Positions 42,909 through 51,118 of a DNA stretch of 64,000 bases are shown piece by piece (position 1 is the stretch's first letter; each line of letters starts with the position of its first letter). The notes below the pieces were generated by a model. It saw only the letters and a list, made by a program, of their open reading frames with translations. It made no database searches and was not told the DNA's origin. The position numbers and the translations under genes were made by a program. This stretch comes from JAFDYH01 sp049840875 (lineage in GTDB: Bacteria; Bacteroidota; Bacteroidia; Chitinophagales; Chitinophagaceae). The stretch lies in the NCBI GenBank assembly GCA_049840875.1, contig JASGJE010000003.1, positions 62,001 through 126,000 on the forward strand, given 5' to 3'.

Positions 42909-43844
42909 TTATTTGTGTTTGCCATCGTGCAGCAATTGCTTTATTGCTGCATCAATTAAGTTACTTTTTTTAATGGCTTCATCCAATGGCAGGCCGGTAT
43001 TCATACCGGGTCGTTTATGTTTGGTAGCGGTCAGCCACGCATCTTTCATCATTTCCTGTTGTTGATTGATCAGCTGGAAAATGGTATCTGCATTTTTATT
43101 GCCGGTCAATGTTTGTTGTACCATTATAGCATTCGCAACTTTCTTTTCGCCCATGTAAAGCAATACTTGCTTTGCCATGATCCAATGCCCTTCATCACCT
43201 GGATGAACGCCGTCATCAGCAAGGGTAAATGTTGAATCTTTCATTCGCTTCTGTTCCAGCACTTTTTTCATGGCAAAATGAATATCGGCTACTTTCCATT
43301 TTGCTGTTTTGCGTTGGCTCAACAACCATTCAGAATATTTATCTAACACGGCTGCATAACCCTTACTGTTACCTTTCATTTCATCATAAACCGGCGGAGT
43401 GAGGTGAATGATCGTTGCGCCTGTTTTTACTACTTCATTATGCAGCCAGTTGATACCGTCTTTGAATTTCTGAAAACGCTCTTCATCAAAAGGCATATAG
43501 ATGCCGTCATTCATGCCATAGCATGCAAAGACAAGATCAGGTTTTGTTTGTGCCAACACTCTTGCGAGGCGTTCGTGTAAATCCGGTCGCGGAAATTGTC
43601 CACCTGCGTGCCCGTCTTCCGATAAACCGGAAACCGTTTCGCTCGGTAAGCCAACATTGATGAACTCGAAATGCTTTGACGGATAATTGACCGTATAATA
43701 CGCTTCAATGTCGGTAACGTATTGCCCGGCATAGGTAATGCTGTTGCCAAGAAAAAGAATGCGGTGAACGTTTGATGGAAACTGAGCGTTGCACAGTGAT
43801 ACGATGAATAAAATGGCAACAGCTAAATGAGTTCTGCGAAGCAT
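42909..43844 (-). CDS. SGNH/GDSL-family hydrolase (exported)
   Basis: 311 aa with signal peptide ending SLCNAQ. The SGNH blocks are visible: LFLGNSITYAG (Ser35), VGLPSETVSG (block II Gly), YGMNDGIYMP (Asn of block III) and DDGVHPGDEGH (Asp/His of block V). Such secreted enzymes in Bacteroidota are often rhamnogalacturonan acetylesterases or other carbohydrate deacetylases; no glycoside hydrolase is adjacent to confirm. ATG at 43844. Confidence 0.8.
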   Translation of the reverse strand: MLRRTHLAVAILFIVSLCNAQFPSNVHRILFLGNSITYAGQYVTDIEAYYTVNYPSKHFEFINVGLPSETVSGLSEDGHAGGQFPRPDLHERLARVLAQTKPDLVFACYGMNDGIYMPFDEERFQKFKDGINWLHNEVVKTGATIIHLTPPVYDEMKGNSKGYAAVLDKYSEWLLSQRKTAKWKVADIHFAMKKVLEQKRMKDSTFTLADDGVHPGDEGHWIMAKQVLLYMGEKKVANAIMVQQTLTGNKNADTIFQLINQQQEMMKDAWLTATKHKRPGMNTGLPLDEAIKKSNLIDAAIKQLLHDGKHK

Positions 43845-43926
43845 TTAATTAGCATTGATGAATAGATACAGGAACTTATAAGGTGACCTCTGATAGATAG
43901 AATAGTTAATTCAACAGTATAGAAAC

Positions 43927-44310
43927 TTATTCCGCATCGTTTGGCTCCCAGAGTTCTACCTTGTTACCTTCTACATCAACGATGTGAATGAACTTGCCAA
44001 AATCGTACGACTCAATTTTGTCTACGATTGTAACTCCTTCTTCTTTTAATTGTTCTACCAGCGCTTCCAGGTTTTCCACCCTGTAGTTGATCATAAAATC
44101 TTTTCCGGAAGGTTCGAAGTACTTTGTTGTTTCAGCAAACGGTGTCCATTGAGTAGATCCTTTTTTTGATGGATCTTCCGCCTGGCGCCATTCAAAGTTG
44201 GCTCCGTACTGGTTGGCATCCACGCCTAAATGAGTTTTGTACCATTCCTTTACTTTATTGGGGTCTTTGCACTTAAAGAAAATGCCGCCTATGCCTGTTA
44301 CCTTTTTCAT
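43927..44310 (-). CDS. VOC family protein (glyoxalase/bleomycin-resistance fold)
   Basis: 127 aa from the ATG at 44310, which starts MKKVTGIGGIFFKCKDP; the longer frame adds 10 residues not typical of the fold. Two betaalphabetabeta modules are seen: WYKTHLGVDANQYG and FMINYRVENLEALVEQLKEEGV, ending IHIVDVEGNKVELWEP, where Glu (KVELWEP) is a usual metal ligand. Substrate unknown. Confidence 0.8.
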   Translation of the reverse strand: MKKVTGIGGIFFKCKDPNKVKEWYKTHLGVDANQYGANFEWRQAEDPSKKGSTQWTPFAETTKYFEPSGKDFMINYRVENLEALVEQLKEEGVTIVDKIESYDFGKFIHIVDVEGNKVELWEPNDAE

Positions 44311-44500
44311 GCTGTGAGTTTGAATTATTTCAGGTAACAATTTACAGCTTTGTTGCTGTAACCGGATGCGTGTTTTGAAATAAAGATAAAAGATGAACGA
44401 TTATTGAATCGTTATGTTTATTTATTTTTATTCGCAGGTTTAAATACGGATTGCAGGTATTTAAAGCTTATAAACTATTGACCGAAAATTATTCTTCAGA

Positions 44501-45063
44501 ATGGCAAATACGCTCAACATCACAATACATATGGTCGCCAGTTTCTAGACGGTTTTATTGCAAAGAAAGACAACAGCGTTTCCTGGTTTGAGACTGCCGA
44601 TAATTATGAGAAAGGGATTGAGCTGAATGAAGAGGATACGAAGAAGTTTCTGCAAACAATAGATTGCTATGTGATGGGTGCAAGAACATACAATCTTGCA
44701 TTTGAATTGTCGAAATCGTATGGTTGGGCTTATGGTGATACGCCAACGATCGTGTTGACAAACAGGGAACTTCCGGTTGACCGGTCAACGGTTAAGTTTT
44801 ATTCGGGTGATCTGAATGAATTTGCAGAAAAGCAATTGAAAGGTAAATTTAAAAGTGTGTGGGTGGTAGGAGGTGCTTCGTTGGCAAAAGATTTTCTTCA
44901 CGCAAAACTTGTTAATGAGATCAGGGTATCAGTTATGCCCATTATTTTAGGAGACGGTTTATTGTTGTTTGATCATATCGGTTTGGAGCAAAAATTACAT
45001 TTGAAAGATGTGAACGCATATAGGAGCGGAGTGGTGGAGATGGTGTATGAAGTGGCGAAATAG
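44501..45063 (+). pseudogene. Dihydrofolate-reductase-family (RibD_C-like) gene with a frameshift near 44541-44545
   Basis: The start ATG at 44501 encodes MANTLNITIHMVAS, but the frame then runs into TAG at 44546. From CTA (44545) the +1-phase frame continues LDGFIAKKDNSVSWFETADN to the stop at 45063. Joined, the protein is MVAS-LDGFIA, the family's universal start of the core, then YVMGARTYNLAFELS, TIVLTNRELPVD, KSVWVVGGASLAKDFL and EIRVSVMPIILGDGLLLF. The 563-base span is not divisible by three (two surplus bases, GCCAGTTTCTAGAC where GCCAGTCTAGAC would read through). Either decay or a base-call error; without it about 186 aa. Confidence 0.7.
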
Positions 45064-45077
45064 AAAATTTTAAATAA

Positions 45078-45596
45078 ATGAAATTTATTCTTGCTACACT
45101 TTTTTTATCACTTTTGACTATCAGTTTTACATCGAAAAGAGAACTGCCTAAAATAGAAATTTATAGGTTAAAAGATTTTTTCAAGAATCCAAGTCATTAT
45201 AACGGCCTGCCGGGAGAATTCAGGGTTACAAAAGAAGAATTAGCAGATACCCCATTGATAAAAAATGAAGAAATATTGAGTTATGATACAATCAGGTATA
45301 ACATAACTTTTTCTAAATCCGGAGTTCAAAAGATAAAGGATTTAAAACCTTTTCTTCCCTTAGGAGTTCAATTTGCAATAACTGTTGATAAAAAGCCTGT
45401 TATTACAGGTTATATATTGAATAAGTTTTCTTCCTATGGCTGTGCTTCATTTGCCCTCTTTAATATTGGCGACTCTACGCAATATATACTAAAAGGGTTA
45501 CCTGAAGGCGAATACAATAATAAAATTCCCGAAAGTAGAAATAACAGAGAGTTGATCGATGCTTTCAAGATTACAAAAAGAGTGAAAGGGAGTTAA
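45078..45596 (+). CDS. Hypothetical exported protein
   Basis: 172 aa with signal peptide MKFILATLFLSLLTISFTS. The mature part (YDTIRYNITFSKSGVQKIKDLKP, GVQFAITVDKKPVITGYI, GCASFALFNIGDS) is beta-rich, resembling a SecDF P1 head-like/SecD-associated fold in one segment; not recognised beyond that. It begins 14 bases after the DHFR-like gene and may share its transcript. Confidence 0.5.
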   Translation: MKFILATLFLSLLTISFTSKRELPKIEIYRLKDFFKNPSHYNGLPGEFRVTKEELADTPLIKNEEILSYDTIRYNITFSKSGVQKIKDLKPFLPLGVQFAITVDKKPVITGYILNKFSSYGCASFALFNIGDSTQYILKGLPEGEYNNKIPESRNNRELIDAFKITKRVKGS

Positions 45597-45678
45597 AACA
45601 TTCCTGTCTGTCGCCAGCACGACAATTTTCATAAAACTTAACGGATAGGTTTACCTTTAAAATGCAAACCGGTTATCT

Positions 45679-46371
45679 ATGCAGGAAGAAGAGCAAGCGC
45701 TTTTATTAAGAAAATGCAGTCTATGGGCTGATCTTTCGGAACAGGAGTATAAAGAGCTGGATGTGCAGGACAATTTTAAAGAAGTGAAGAAAGGACAGTA
45801 TGTTTATTTCGAAGCGTTCAATCATAATATCATTTATTTTATCAAGAAGGGACATATTCTATTGGGAAAAATTGATGATAGCGGGAATGTTATAACAAAG
45901 GATATATTAAAACCGGGAGACTTTTTTGGTCAGTTTATTTTTGAGAAGAACAGCCTGGATGGTGAATTTGCACAGGCGATTAAATCAGATATCAGTCTTT
46001 GTTCGTTTACGTCTGAAAAATTTATTCAACTGCTGAAGAAGAATCCTTCGCTTTCTATAAAGTTCTCCAAGTTGGTAGGTCTTCGCATGCGCAAGTTTGA
46101 AAACCGGTTTATTAATATTATACAAAAAGATGCAAGGGAAAGGCTATTGCTTTTTATGAAAGAATTGCTGAATGAACAACGTGGTATACGACCGGTATTG
46201 GGTGATTCGATTGTTATTCCCAATTACCTAACCCAGGATGAAATAGCAAGACTGATTGGCAGCAGCCGTCAAACGGTAACGACATTGCTATCCGACCTGA
46301 AAGATGAAGGAATAGTCGATTATTCCGGCAAACAAATACGGTATCACCAGTTGTCTAAGTATTTTGCATAG
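45679..46371 (+). CDS. Crp/Fnr-family transcriptional regulator
   Basis: 230 aa. An N-terminal cyclic-nucleotide-binding-like domain (15-130: FKEVKKGQYVYFEAFNHNIIYF, LKPGDFFGQFIFEK) is followed by a dimer helix (LVGLRMRKFENRFINIIQKD) and a winged HTH (LTQDEIARLIGSSRQTVTTL, 187-206). No FNR cysteine cluster at the N-terminus. No phosphate-binding cassette RxS in the expected place, so cAMP binding is doubtful. Target genes unknown; the next gene downstream is the MscS channel, but with its own promoter. Confidence 0.85.
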   Translation: MQEEEQALLLRKCSLWADLSEQEYKELDVQDNFKEVKKGQYVYFEAFNHNIIYFIKKGHILLGKIDDSGNVITKDILKPGDFFGQFIFEKNSLDGEFAQAIKSDISLCSFTSEKFIQLLKKNPSLSIKFSKLVGLRMRKFENRFINIIQKDARERLLLFMKELLNEQRGIRPVLGDSIVIPNYLTQDEIARLIGSSRQTVTTLLSDLKDEGIVDYSGKQIRYHQLSKYFA

Positions 46372-46384
46372 AGCGAGGTGCCGG

Positions 46385-46540
46385 GTGTGAGCTGTCGGGT
46401 GTGAGGTGAGAGTTGCAGTTTACAATTTGCAATTAGCAGTTTCGAAATGACTGAAAGATAGAATTCGCGTTTATAGATAACTGAGAACTGCCAACTGCCA
46501 ACTGCGAATTGATAACAGTTGTATCGCAGGTTGCCGCTGG
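46385..46540. repeat. Degenerate self-complementary repeat (CAACTGC words)
   Basis: GTTGCAGTTTACAATTTGCA at the left and AACTGCCAACTGCCAACTGC at the right are related in reverse complement, with the word AACTGCC repeated. Low complexity, non-coding. Confidence 0.5.
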
Positions 46541-46559
46541 ATAAAACGTCTTATCTTTA
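46531..46559 (+). promoter_or_regulatory. Candidate promoter of the MscS-type channel gene
   Basis: TTG at 46531-46533, 18 bases, TATCTTTA at 46552-46559, 18 bases before the ATG. Matches the Bacteroidota -33/-7 layout with one -7 mismatch. Confidence 0.45.
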
Positions 46560-46577
46560 GCATGTAATACCAATTTT

Positions 46578-48995
46578 ATGAAAACCTTTTTTTCCTGCCT
46601 TCTGCTAAGCTGTGCTTTGTTACTAATCAGCACGGTTTCTGTTGCACAGGATTCCCTTCGTTTTCGAAATGATAGTTCACGGTTTCAGCGGGACAGCGCA
46701 TCCGGCAGACCAGACAGCGGACGCTATCGCCGCGGAGGTACGTCGTCTTTATTCGCGGATACCGCTACATTGAGCAGCAGCGACTACCAGTTGCAGATTG
46801 AAAAGACATATGTTGTACTGAACAATATCGAGAGCAAAAGTGATCTTGCGGTAGCGATCAAGCAGATTGAAACGAAGCTGGCAGATGATGATTCAGTGCT
46901 CACAGTCTTAAAAGACAACATTCTTAATAATGCAGGAGCGCTTAACCTGCGCAATCTGCAAGTCTTTGAAACGCTATTACAGGATATTAAGTCCGATCTC
47001 AAGGTGCAGCGCCAGTTTCTTGACAGTTCAGACAATATGCTGAATGGCTTGCGTAGTAATATGGCAACTCTGATAACGGATACAGTATTGCGACAACTAA
47101 TGCGTGATTCTGTTTTGCGTGAGCAGTTCTCTCCGCAACTGAAAGTGATGCGGGAAGCGTGGCGATCCGCTACCAGGCATTTGCGCCAGAGTATAGCTGC
47201 AATCAATCTTTTGCAAACACATACTTCGTCCAATATAATTACAAGTAGCCAATTGCAAGGAAAAGTAAGTAACCTGATTACTACATCTGCAACCAGAATT
47301 TTTGGAAAGGAATTTAATTACCTGTGGGAAGCAGACACCAACCGGCTGACAAGAGATGAGCGATCATCATTTCGGAAAGCGTATGCTGGTGAACGAAAGG
47401 CTTTGCATTATTATTTTAAAGACAGCGGCAATAAACGATTACTTTTATTGCTATTCGGTATTTTGTTTTTTGTCTGGGTATACCGGAATACAAGAACCCT
47501 GCGCCGGAGGAACGCGATTGACAAAATAAGCGGGTTCGGATTTGAATACCTGCCAGCCGCGTTTATTATTTCTGCGTTTGTAGTGATGCTTTCGCTGGCG
47601 CCATTCTTTGATCTGCATGCGCCATCTGCTTATATCGAAGGCATGCAATTTCTGCTTGTAATGGTTCTTACAATTATTTGCTGGAAGAAATGGCCGAGAA
47701 ACCTTTTCCTGTACTGGATCGCTTTGACGGTGCTGTTTATCTGTTTTTCTTTCAGTCACCACATGATGAACCCGGGATTAAGTAATCGTTTGTGGTTTAT
47801 TTTACTGAATGTTCTTTCAATCGTATTTGGCATATTGTTCCTTCGTAAAATGGATCAGCATCTGAACATGCGTGGTTTTTTACGCTTTGTAATTATGCTG
47901 CACAATGTGATGAATGTACTGGCTATTGTGTGCAATCTTTTTGGTCGCTTCTCACTGGCGCAGATATTGGGCAATGCTGCCATCTTTGCTTTTATGCAAT
48001 CTGTAGGGCTTGCGGTATTCAGCAAGATTTGTATGGAAGCGATTTTATTGCAGATCATTACCAGTCGGGTGAAGCGCGGTGTACTGAAGCAATTCGATGC
48101 TACCATGGTTTTAAAAAGCTTTGGTACGCTTGTTCGGTTTATCGTGATATTGCTCTGGTTGATCGTGTTTGCCAACAATCTCAATATTTACACATCAGCT
48201 TTAAATGCACTCAGCGATTTTCTGCAAACGCCGAGGGAGATTGGCAATGCCACATTTACCATTGGTGGCGTGCTTGTCTTCTTCATGATCATCTGGATTG
48301 CGCACCTGCTTCAACGTTATATCGGTTATTTCTTTGGCGATACAGGAGCAGATGATGATATGCAGAATAAGAAACAGCGTTCAAGGTTGTTGATCACGCG
48401 GTTGGTTTTATTATGCGCCGGTTACCTGCTGGCAGTTGCGGCGAGTGGGGTACCTGTTGATAAAATAACAATTGTGCTCGGCGCCCTGGGTGTTGGTATC
48501 GGATTAGGTTTGCAAAACATTGTAAACAACTTCGTGTCTGGTATCATTTTGATTTTTGATCGTCCTCTGCAGATTGGTGATATTGTAGAGGTAGGTAGTA
48601 AATCAGGCAGGGTAAGAGAGATCGGTTTGCGATCAAGTACGTTACTGACAAAGGATGGCGCTGAGATTATTATTCCGAATGGTGATATCTTATCCCAGCA
48701 GATCACCAACTGGACGTTGAGCAATAGTCAACAACGGCTGGAAATGGATATATCCGTAAGTGGCAGCACAGATATGGAACATGTTTCATCTGCGGTGAAA
48801 AAAGCAATACAATCGTCGAAGTATATTTATGAAGATCGCGAACCACAGATCCTATTCACCAAAGTAAATGATGATGGTTTTGACCTGAAGGCCTTTTTCT
48901 GGTGTGAAGATGTAGCCAAATCAGATGAAGCGAAAAGTGAGACGTTATTGCTGCTGCACGAAAAACTGAAGGAGAATGGAATAAGTGTGAAGTAA
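46578..48995 (+). CDS. Mechanosensitive ion channel, MscS family (large, with periplasmic domain)
   Basis: 805 aa. Signal peptide MKTFFSCLLLSCALLLISTVSVA, then a charged, largely helical periplasmic domain (about 30-285) as in MscK/YbiO-type channels, then about ten membrane segments from residue 287. The conserved channel core is GALGVGIGLGLQNIVNNFVSG, FDRPLQIGDIVEVGSKSGRV and LTKDGAEIIIPNGDILSQQI (about 635-710), followed by the cytoplasmic beta and C-terminal domains. The channel releases solutes on hypo-osmotic shock. Confidence 0.9.
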   Translation: MKTFFSCLLLSCALLLISTVSVAQDSLRFRNDSSRFQRDSASGRPDSGRYRRGGTSSLFADTATLSSSDYQLQIEKTYVVLNNIESKSDLAVAIKQIETKLADDDSVLTVLKDNILNNAGALNLRNLQVFETLLQDIKSDLKVQRQFLDSSDNMLNGLRSNMATLITDTVLRQLMRDSVLREQFSPQLKVMREAWRSATRHLRQSIAAINLLQTHTSSNIITSSQLQGKVSNLITTSATRIFGKEFNYLWEADTNRLTRDERSSFRKAYAGERKALHYYFKDSGNKRLLLLLFGILFFVWVYRNTRTLRRRNAIDKISGFGFEYLPAAFIISAFVVMLSLAPFFDLHAPSAYIEGMQFLLVMVLTIICWKKWPRNLFLYWIALTVLFICFSFSHHMMNPGLSNRLWFILLNVLSIVFGILFLRKMDQHLNMRGFLRFVIMLHNVMNVLAIVCNLFGRFSLAQILGNAAIFAFMQSVGLAVFSKICMEAILLQIITSRVKRGVLKQFDATMVLKSFGTLVRFIVILLWLIVFANNLNIYTSALNALSDFLQTPREIGNATFTIGGVLVFFMIIWIAHLLQRYIGYFFGDTGADDDMQNKKQRSRLLITRLVLLCAGYLLAVAASGVPVDKITIVLGALGVGIGLGLQNIVNNFVSGIILIFDRPLQIGDIVEVGSKSGRVREIGLRSSTLLTKDGAEIIIPNGDILSQQITNWTLSNSQQRLEMDISVSGSTDMEHVSSAVKKAIQSSKYIYEDREPQILFTKVNDDGFDLKAFFWCEDVAKSDEAKSETLLLLHEKLKENGISVK

Positions 48996-49218
48996 GATGC
49001 TTTAATGGCTATCTATTGTTTGGAAAAATGTTTTCGGTGCAGTTGCTGTAACCTTATCCCTAACCCTTCTATACGCGGAGAAAGGAATATTTTGATGAAA
49101 CCATCCCGGTATTCTCACCGTAATTAACACTCCGTTTACCGGTTTATTCAGTTACATTACCTGTTCGGTATTTGTAACCGGAAGCTATGGGTTTACTTTT
49201 GGTGGAAATAATTACAAC

Positions 49219-49980
49219 ATGTCAAACGTGGATTCAATGCAGGAGGAAAGGAATATGCAATTTGAAAATAACGAACGTAGAGGAAGGATCTGGACAGGAA
49301 TTTTTTTTCTTATTGTAGGCGGTGTGGCACTTGCAAGAAGTTTTATGGTTCCGATACCTGAATGGTTGTTTAACTGGCAAACATTGTTGATAACGATTGG
49401 CTTTTTTATAGGTATCCGCAATAACTTCCAGGGTGCAGCATGGCTTATATTGATCATCATTGGATGTGCTTTTTTGCTGAATGACTATTTCTTTGCAGGC
49501 GGGCTACGTGATCATACATGGCCGGTTATTTTAATTGTGCTTGGTATCATGTTTATCCTTCGCCCGATTCGCAATAGCCTGCAAAAGAAACGATTTGCCA
49601 TGATGGATGAAGATAATTCCATTCCCCGCGATGATAAATTTGCCGACCTGACGATTATATTCGGCAGTTCAAAGAAGAAGATACAAACACCTGACTTTTC
49701 CGGTGGTGATATAACCGCAATATTCGGTGGAGCAGAACTTAATTTAATAAAAGCCGATATAAAAGGAAAAGTGCACATAGACGTAACTGCTATCTGTGGC
49801 GGTGTGGACCTGATTATTCCTTCAGACTGGACGATTCAATCAGAACTGGTAACGATAATGGGCGCTGTAAAAGATAACAGGGAACAATTGCCAATGATAC
49901 AGCAGAATGCAGAAAAGGTTGTTGTACTTGACGGAACGGTGATGATGGGAGGGATACAGATCAGGAGTTTTGAGAAGTGA
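49219..49980 (+). CDS. LiaF/DUF5668-type membrane protein with C-terminal beta domain
   Basis: 253 aa. Four membrane segments in the first 130 residues: IWTGIFFLIVGGVALARSFM, LLITIGFFIGIR, AAWLILIIIGCAFLLNDYFF, WPVILIVLGIMFILRPI. The C-terminal 110 residues are repeated beta (ADLTIIFGSSKKKIQTPDFSGG, TAIFGGAELNLIKADIKG, VTAICGGVDLIIPSDW), the LiaF-like C-terminal domain. In Firmicutes LiaF restrains the LiaSR envelope-stress system; no histidine kinase is adjacent here. Start ATG at 49219, with alternatives at 49234 and 49255. Confidence 0.7.
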   Translation: MSNVDSMQEERNMQFENNERRGRIWTGIFFLIVGGVALARSFMVPIPEWLFNWQTLLITIGFFIGIRNNFQGAAWLILIIIGCAFLLNDYFFAGGLRDHTWPVILIVLGIMFILRPIRNSLQKKRFAMMDEDNSIPRDDKFADLTIIFGSSKKKIQTPDFSGGDITAIFGGAELNLIKADIKGKVHIDVTAICGGVDLIIPSDWTIQSELVTIMGAVKDNREQLPMIQQNAEKVVVLDGTVMMGGIQIRSFEK

Positions 49981-49981
49981 A

Positions 49982-50110
49982 GTGCAGTAGGCGATATGCA
50001 ATTAGCAATTAGGAAGATTCAAATCAAAAGCAAAATGAATAAATGAGCAGTGATGAATTGCACTGCCTATTGCTTACAGCCTACAGCATACTGCCGGTTA
50101 CTAATTGCCA
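49982..50110. repeat. Degenerate self-complementary repeat (GCAATTAG / GCCTAC words)
   Basis: GTGCAGTAGGCGATATGCAA at the left and, inverted, GCAATAGGCAGTGCAATTC at the right, plus repeated GCAATTAGCAATTAGG and ATTGCTTACAGCCTAC words. It lies between convergent genes. Confidence 0.5.
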
Positions 50111-50129
50111 ATTTTTTCCGAATATTCTT

Positions 50130-50936
50130 TCAATAAGTCTTTCTCTTTTTTGTCAGACTCGCCATTCCTCTTTTACTGATTTTATCGAGTATGCGATCGA
50201 CTTCGCTTTGCTGAATACTTCGCTGAATATTATAGCGCTGATCTAAGGTGTAATTCTCTAAGCGATTATTAAAGAAAAGATTGTTGACCAATAAAATCTG
50301 CGGCGCTGCTATGATCATATAAATAAATACAATTGCAGGGACAGCTATGATCAATATTGTAACATAGTTCTCTGAAAATGCTGAAGGTCTTATCAATAGC
50401 GAAACCAGCATTCCTATTAATGCTCCACCAAGATGTGCGTCATGCCCGATATTATCTTTGCTTGACCGGATGCCGTAAATCGAATAAAGAATATACAACA
50501 GACCATATAGCCAACTGGAAATATCGAATGGTAATCCAAAAAACCGGATAGATGACCCCGGATGTAACGCAATAGAAGCGAAAATAATTCCGCACACAGC
50601 GCCTGAAGCGCCGACAGCACTATACTCGCCATGATGACGGTGGATAAAAAGCGATAACAGATCACCGCCGATGAGGCTTGAAAAGTAAATGATCAGGAAA
50701 TTGAGCGGCCCGACAGTATACTCCAACCCGCTGAAAAAATACAGGCTGAACATGTTAAATATCAAATGCGTCCAACTGACATGCAGAAAACCGGAAGTGA
50801 TCAGGCGCTTATAATCTTTATTGATCAGTATTTTATCGACTTCAAATTTATATCCATCAAAGAAAGCCGTATTGGTAAAACCCCGGTAGGAGAATATAAA
50901 ATTTGTAATGATCAGGATAAGTACAGAAAACGACAT
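50130..50936 (-). CDS. Rhomboid family intramembrane serine protease
   Basis: 268 aa, six membrane spans. The catalytic serine is in AVGASGAVCG (Ser111) and the histidine in IGHDAHLGGALIG (His168), with the stabilising histidine motif HVSWTHLIFNMFSLYFFSG (52-70). The C-terminal 45 residues are charged and cytosolic (LDKISKRGMASLTKKRK). Alone on the minus strand, convergent with the LiaF-like gene. Confidence 0.9.
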   Translation of the reverse strand: MSFSVLILIITNFIFSYRGFTNTAFFDGYKFEVDKILINKDYKRLITSGFLHVSWTHLIFNMFSLYFFSGLEYTVGPLNFLIIYFSSLIGGDLLSLFIHRHHGEYSAVGASGAVCGIIFASIALHPGSSIRFFGLPFDISSWLYGLLYILYSIYGIRSSKDNIGHDAHLGGALIGMLVSLLIRPSAFSENYVTILIIAVPAIVFIYMIIAAPQILLVNNLFFNNRLENYTLDQRYNIQRSIQQSEVDRILDKISKRGMASLTKKRKTY

Positions 50937-51118
50937 GGACTGTTATAGTTTAATGCAGGCGCCGGTAGCGCCCTGAATAAATTTAAAGCTACAAAACGTG
51001 ACTGAAAGTTAAATCAAATACGGAGGTTTCCTATAGCGTGATGGGTTGTTCAGATCAATGTCAATATGGTTTTCCAATTGCTTTTTTTCTTAATTTGAGC
51101 AGGATGGGTCGCTACCGG

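Noticed and set aside
44541..44545. Programmed ribosomal frameshift in the DHFR-like gene
   Set aside because: No slippery heptamer followed by a pseudoknot is visible, and the family does not use frameshifting.
46490..46515. Tandem AACTGCC repeats as a CRISPR array
   Set aside because: Repeat units are about 7-8 bases without spacers and no cas genes are near; they belong to the degenerate word repeats.
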